Assembly: GCA_010015745.1 (NCBI GenBank)
Contig: ML978382.1
Span: 1-21,709, forward strand
Source: Setomelanomma holmii
Lineage: Eukaryota; Ascomycota; Dothideomycetes; Pleosporales; Phaeosphaeriaceae
Reading direction: 5' to 3'
Length of the DNA: 21,709 nt
Below are positions 17,725-21,709 of the stretch, piece by piece. The notes under the pieces are model-generated. The model was given only the letters and a program-made list of their open reading frames with translations. It made no database searches and was not told the origin of the DNA. Both the position numbers and the translations under genes were made by a program. The number at the start of each line of letters is the position of its first letter. Within the stretch, counting starts at the first letter, position 1.

Positions 17725-18819
17725 TCAGCCTCTATACCTGAAGAAACCCTCCTGAAGTGTGATTTCAAATTGTCTACTCCTGATAGGTTTCCACGTATCA
17801 ATGACCTCCCCTGCCAATCCTTTTTCCCAGAGGACAACTGTCTCATAGCCGTCGGAGCTATGCTGATTTTTGCATGTCAAAACGACCATGTCAGGCTTCT
17901 GCAGGCCACAGTACAGACTCGGTTGTACGTCAAATGGCATAAAGTTACAATTAGATCCATCGAAAAGTTCGGAGACGTTTTCCTTGAATATAGCTGGCCA
18001 AAATAGAATCTGCGTCTGCAAAAGACGACGTTTGACAAGTAGCGGATATACCTTGGATTCCAGCACCGCCGAATGGAAGGGTGGCTTTCGATACCCAAGT
18101 ACATCAACCAATTTTAGGCGTTTTGTCAACGCACCATCATCATTAAGACAAAATCTTGTTACGAGCTGATCGAGAAATCGATCCGTTGCCTGTTTCTTGC
18201 GATGCTCTGCATTGCTCAGCCATTTTACCATCCGTTCCTGCTCTTGCTTAGATACGCCACAAAATGACAAATCCATGGGAAGAATAGCCCAGAGATTTAT
18301 TAGCTGCTGCCGAACGGGTTCTTCTCCGGCTCGTCTTTTAGAAAAGAGTTTCTTGCTGATCATATAACCTTCGAGGGCACTTAAGGCCCGGTGATGTATT
18401 TCCAGCCAACACTTATAGCGATCTTCGAGATTCGAGGAGGCGCAGTCTCGAACATTGGCAATATAGTCTCCTCTCCATATACTACCAGAGTTCATCTCAA
18501 CCTCCTCCTGGGTTTTGTAGTCTTCCAAGGAGAACACTCCCTTCAAGTCATCAAGATCGTTCCCACTCTGCGCCAAATGAAAGTAGGATTTGAAAGCACC
18601 GTATGTGACGTCTAGTCTGTATAGAGGCTTAGGTTCGTCCCTATGTTTGCCTCGCCTCCCTCCTCTCAACTTGGCTTCTTTGAATTCGATTGCTGGCAAT
18701 TGCATTGCTTTATCCGACGCGTTCTTCATACAAGCGTTACATATGTGATCAGTGGCGTGTTTCTTCAATCTCTCAGTACATATAGTGCAAGTCGCCGGTG
18801 TTTTGGTTGTTTGAGACAT
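17725..18819 (-). CDS. Hypothetical 364-aa protein with N-terminal CxxC-x12-CxxC zinc-binding-like motif
   Basis: Single exon, ATG 18819-18817, no break. Cys11-x2-Cys14-x12-Cys27-x2-Cys30 near the start (TCTICTERLKK...HICNACMKN) has the spacing of a small zinc ribbon or knuckle. A Lys/Arg-rich patch follows (KLRGGRRGKHRDEPKP). The remaining 290 residues are a charged helical and mixed fold with several Trp and Cys (e.g. CWLEIHHRALSALEGYMISK, LWAILPMDLSFCGVSKQEQ) and no motif I recognise. There is no signal peptide or membrane segment, so a nuclear or cytosolic protein is likely. It stands alone between two gene-poor intervals. The undamaged frame amid decayed sequence argues that it is expressed. 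I do not assign a function. Confidence 0.75.
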   Translation of the reverse strand: MSQTTKTPATCTICTERLKKHATDHICNACMKNASDKAMQLPAIEFKEAKLRGGRRGKHRDEPKPLYRLDVTYGAFKSYFHLAQSGNDLDDLKGVFSLEDYKTQEEVEMNSGSIWRGDYIANVRDCASSNLEDRYKCWLEIHHRALSALEGYMISKKLFSKRRAGEEPVRQQLINLWAILPMDLSFCGVSKQEQERMVKWLSNAEHRKKQATDRFLDQLVTRFCLNDDGALTKRLKLVDVLGYRKPPFHSAVLESKVYPLLVKRRLLQTQILFWPAIFKENVSELFDGSNCNFMPFDVQPSLYCGLQKPDMVVLTCKNQHSSDGYETVVLWEKGLAGEVIDTWKPIRSRQFEITLQEGFFRYRG

Positions 18820-20130
18820 GTCTAACTCAGCCGACGAAGTCTACGCAGCTGCTCTTACGGATGTATCAGGCTTTGCATCTCAATTTCATGTACTGAGATG
18901 CTTACATGCTTCCAGCATAAGCACTCATTTCACTATTTTCGATACACCCTGAATTACACTCCTTTGCATTGGCGCCAAGGAGCAGGTGATAACGCTTATG
19001 GATAAGCCTTATCTCAACGTTACAGATGCTAAGAACAAGATAGCATGTGTATTATCGGACTTTAATACTGTAACGTTGCAGTAACTTACTTACAGAAACA
19101 ACTTTTATGGGGGAACAAGATGTTATGCGCTTCAGAGGCTATAGTATAACTCTTATGTTATTTTCCTAAGCTAAAGATCGTGAATCGGTCATCGTGCCCT
19201 ACTCCTAGCCTCTGAACAAGTCTTTTTATGTAATCATGTCGTGGAAGTCACATAATATTCTATCGTAACTTAGCAGGCACTGCCCGGTTCAGATTCATGC
19301 GTGATCGCCACCCCGCTCGGTACTCCCTCGGAAGACACCCTTCCGTATATGGCTAGTGCGATTCATTCTGCGGTGTTGTCCGTTACCATCCGATGTAATT
19401 TTTAACATGTCATCAGTCGCGCCAAGCTTGTGGCTTCACCGAGCTGTGGCTGGTTCTATCGAGCCAAAACTTACATCACGTACTATGTCAGCACACCACC
19501 CGTGACACGAATTACAGTTTCCGATCTATGCACGGCGCTCAGCCTCGAAGTTAGCTACGCCAGCCCTTGCGAAGCTTCGCGTATAAATTACCTTTCTTGC
19601 TTGTGCTACAGTACTGCACTATTACATAATTTCATGCATGTCAAAGTCGACGAGAGCGAAAGTGCCCTGATGTAGATTGCAGTAACTTATCTCACCATTT
19701 TCGAGGGAATAAGACCTTGAGTTCGCGTTGCTGTGGCGGAAGTGGTGCTGCGTGGTTGATGAACATTGAGCAGAACACCAACAATGCAACCAGGAGCCTG
19801 GAATAATTTTGCGATAAAAAGTATAATCACAGCGGGGGCTAAAGGTGGAAGTCGCTGCAAATGCAAGGTACCTGTTGTTCCTATCGCGACGTAGGGGCCC
19901 TTCGCTACGTTGGGGGGAAGGTTAAGTCATGCAAAGCAACATTTCCTTAAAGCATAATCGTACGCTAGACTTGATCACAAGAGTATGATCATGAGCATCA
20001 GTGCCGGTAAGCATGTCTTAACTACCTTTCCTACATTAAGTGAACAAGGATGATCCTTTGTGAATACGCCGTGTTCTGAGACGTGCTTATATGGTGACGT
20101 GATCACAGACCTGCTGATTGTACTTGCCAG
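18820..20130. other. AT-richer intergenic interval with dyad elements
   Basis: No gene called. The interval holds a perfect 8-bp dyad GCATCTCA/TGAGATGC (18875-18901) 56 bp upstream of the ATG of the 364-aa gene, and an 11-bp perfect inverted repeat (19015-19025 and 19068-19078). An 81-codon frame at 19430-19675 looks like chance. Confidence 0.45.
19015..19078. repeat. Perfect 11-bp inverted repeat, arms 42 bp apart
   Basis: CAACGTTACAG at 19015-19025 and its exact reverse complement CTGTAACGTTG at 19068-19078. The CGTTACA/TGTAACG ends resemble those of the LTR-like element at 21491-21627 but face outward, as two abutting element ends would. Confidence 0.55.
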
Positions 20131-20138
20131 TATATAAG
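20131..20138 (+). promoter_or_regulatory. TATA box of the ankyrin-like gene
   Basis: TATATAAG lies 27 bp before ATG 20158 and 87 bp before ATG 20218. With transcription usually starting 30 bp or more downstream of a TATA box, the first ATG would fall at or before the start site, so the box favours ATG 20218. Confidence 0.5.
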
Positions 20139-20217
20139 CCATTTAAGCTCTTAGTTTATGACTGAAGCTAGGGTTGTTCTTTACGAATTCTCTCTGTGCC
20201 GATCAACGTATTCTAAC

Positions 20218-21063
20218 ATGTCTAAACGACCATACGAGTTTGTTAGCGGTTCGACGAGCATCAGCATACCAGACTGGGAAAGCGATGGGGAGTCGGACCG
20301 CGATAATTCATTTACCGAGCTTCATAGTCTGAGCACCATGCTTAGTCCTTGGCAGTGTGAAATGAATGATGTTGAGGAGCTTATGATAGCTTGTTTGCGT
20401 AATTCTCGGAGGCAAGTGCAGAAAGTCCTTGCTCGGAACGGGAATGGCGGTGAGGAATGGACCAACATCATAGAGATCGCTCTCACCATAACCACAAGGC
20501 TGGGCCACGTACAGGCCACAGCCGCACTAATGCACAGTATACAAGACGAAAAAGCCAAGCTGTATTTCCAACCTAAACAAAAAGACCAATCCTTATTTGA
20601 GAACGCATTGTTTATGCAAGATTGGGCATTGGCAGATGTTCTACTTGAAGTTGGGACACGATGCAGGCTGAATTTCAAAGACATCTTCAAAATTCGCCAG
20701 CGGGATGGATTTGGTAACGTACTTGGATTTGCAACGTTTCGCCGCCTTGGCTACTGTTCCCGACAGCAAAATCTAGTTCGCCGACTGATTAAGATGGGCG
20801 CTAATTGCAGAACCTCCGAGATGTTAGAAGAAGAAGATCCTTTACATAATGCCATTGTTGCTGGCTCGATTCCTATCGTGAAATCCATCGTCAAGCACGT
20901 GCCTCAGGTCCCAGCAAAGACCGTGGGATCTGCGGATGCTGCTTGCGACAGAGCAGGTGAGATTGTGACTATTGTAGAAAACGCGAGACGAGATTGGCTG
21001 TCTATACAGGAAGCAAAACCTCATCGTAACGATTCCAAACGGTTGAAGTTAGGCGATAATTAG
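20218..21063 (+). CDS. Ankyrin-repeat-like protein, 281 aa
   Basis: Single-exon frame ending TAG 21061-21063. An in-frame ATG at 20158 would add 20 residues, but the TATA box at 20131 makes 20218 (MSKRPYEFVSG...) the better start. The N-terminal third is acidic and Ser-rich (DWESDGESDRDNSF). Diverged ankyrin-type helix pairs follow: EWTNIIEIALTITTRLGHVQ..., WALADVLLEVGTRCRLN, QNLVRRLIKMGANCR and EDPLHNAIVAGSIPIVKSIV. The LIKMGAN and PLHNAIVAG phrases are the clearest ankyrin signatures. The C-terminus is basic (HRNDSKRLKLGDN) and could act as a nuclear signal. Ankyrin repeats mediate protein binding; no partner can be inferred. It is intact and flanked downstream by repeat copy C and an LTR-like element. 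Confidence 0.7.
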   Translation: MSKRPYEFVSGSTSISIPDWESDGESDRDNSFTELHSLSTMLSPWQCEMNDVEELMIACLRNSRRQVQKVLARNGNGGEEWTNIIEIALTITTRLGHVQATAALMHSIQDEKAKLYFQPKQKDQSLFENALFMQDWALADVLLEVGTRCRLNFKDIFKIRQRDGFGNVLGFATFRRLGYCSRQQNLVRRLIKMGANCRTSEMLEEEDPLHNAIVAGSIPIVKSIVKHVPQVPAKTVGSADAACDRAGEIVTIVENARRDWLSIQEAKPHRNDSKRLKLGDN

Positions 21064-21278
21064 ACTGGTCTTCGTGCCTCAACTTTTGTATCTAATTAGC
21101 GTCGTGTAGATAGCACCCTCGCTATCAACAATCCACCTCTCAGTTCCTAGATTAATTTAGCATCACCTGAATGATCTATTTATCTCGAGTGGTTGCATAA
21201 CTTACTTTGGTCATCATAGCTCGAGCATACTGTAATCAGAGTATATCATGCGTTGTATTGTTGTTTTTTGTACTGCGG

Positions 21279-21405
21279 TGTCTGTTTACATCACGTATCT
21301 CTGATGCAGCTACGGTAAAGGGTGCTTGATAAGGTTGAGAAGCAGCAAGAGACCACTACCACTTGGCACACGTGAGACATCTCTTTCATAAACCATTACA
21401 TTAGA
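21279..21405 (+). repeat. Diverged, 5'-truncated third copy (C) of the dispersed repeat
   Basis: Starts at TGTCTGTTTACATCACGTAT, matching GTCTGTTTACATGACGTAT of copy A, and includes GTGCTTGATAAG, GAAGCAGCA, GAGACCAC, TGGCACACGTGA and TTCATAAACC-TTACA in the same order. Substitutions are frequent. Its right side continues similar to copy A (TATCATAAATCGTCAC) beyond the point where copy B diverges. Confidence 0.7.
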
Positions 21406-21490
21406 CCTTAATTTGGCCCTAGTTAGAAGTTCAAATGTTCTGCTTAGAGCTCTCTCAGAGCCTACGCTTATGTACTGCTCTATTCAATTC

Positions 21491-21627
21491 TGTAACGGTA
21501 CAAAAGGAGGGGAGGGACTGCGCTGAATTAACTATCTGAGGTGGGCGGAGCTACATATATAGACTGCCGCACATGAGCTATCCCAACTTGTACTAGAGTA
21601 GATCTGGGCAAGGCCCAAACCGTTACA
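21491..21627. mobile_element. Candidate short LTR (137 bp) with TG...CA ends
   Basis: Begins TGTAACGGT (21491-21499) and ends ACCGTTACA (21619-21627), a perfect 9-bp terminal inversion carrying the TG...CA ends typical of LTRs. An internal TATA-like ACATATATAG lies at 21553-21562, about 65 bp from the end, where an LTR promoter would be. The flanks (AATTC left, CTCCC right) show no duplication, so it would be one LTR of a longer element running past the window, or a MITE-like element rather than a solo LTR. A purine tract (AAAAGGAGGGGAGGGA, about 21502-21517) lies inside rather than before it, which is unusual. Confidence 0.5.
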
Positions 21628-21709
21628 CTCCCCCCCAGCTGCCGTGATCAACAAAGCTGGCTAGAGTACATTCTGAAGCTATGCTGAAACTCCTGTAGCT
21701 CCTATAAGT

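Overview
The window looks like nuclear DNA of a filamentous ascomycete fungus, most plausibly a dothideomycete-type genome; the class is a guess. Every gene whose exons I could resolve uses very short spliceosomal introns of about 48-65 nt, with GTRNGT-like donors, CTRAY branch sites and YAG acceptors. The gene families seen are typically fungal: a NB-ARC-TPR NLR, a HeLo-like N-terminal domain, a patatin fragment, PLAC8, an F-box-like protein and an IS630/Tc1-type DDE transposase. No rRNA, tRNA or CRISPR was found.

Left part (1-3842). A frameshifted DDE transposase enters from the left edge. Next come two divergently transcribed decayed genes. On the minus strand (576-1478) lies a HeLo-like (Helo_like_N type) protein of about 280 codons. 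On the plus strand (1702-3842) lies a NB-ARC-TPR NLR of 674 codons in three exons. The C-terminus of the first and the N-terminus of the second carry the same short motif, N-x-G-x-Q-x-G-x-x-N-G, alignable without gaps over about 25 residues. This is the architecture of fungal amyloid-signalling pairs (NLR receptor plus HeLo/HELL cell-death effector; PP/RHIM-like motif class). Both genes are broken, mostly by TAG/TAA stops compatible with CpA-to-TpA mutation as left by RIP.

Middle (3843-9842). One intact three-exon PLAC8 gene (4925-5438) sits in otherwise gene-poor DNA. At 7650-8565 there is a mosaic: a patatin active-site-loop fragment, then a 247-bp dispersed repeat, then broken TPRs. It may be the remains of a second, patatin-type NLR.

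Right part (9843-21709). Four genes look intact: a 164-aa protein with an 11-nt first exon (10035-10581, +), a 474-aa three-exon F-box-like protein (10858-12381, -), a 364-aa single-exon protein with an N-terminal zinc-knuckle-like Cys motif (17725-18819, -), and a 281-aa ankyrin-like protein (20218-21063, +). Between them lie degenerate reading frames on both strands, a second copy of the 247-bp repeat (13676-13922), a diverged third copy (about 21279-21405), and a 137-bp LTR-like element with TG...CA ends at the right edge.

Overall this is an accessory, repeat-rich and recombined region, with relics of programmed-cell-death/allorecognition genes interspersed with a few maintained single genes.
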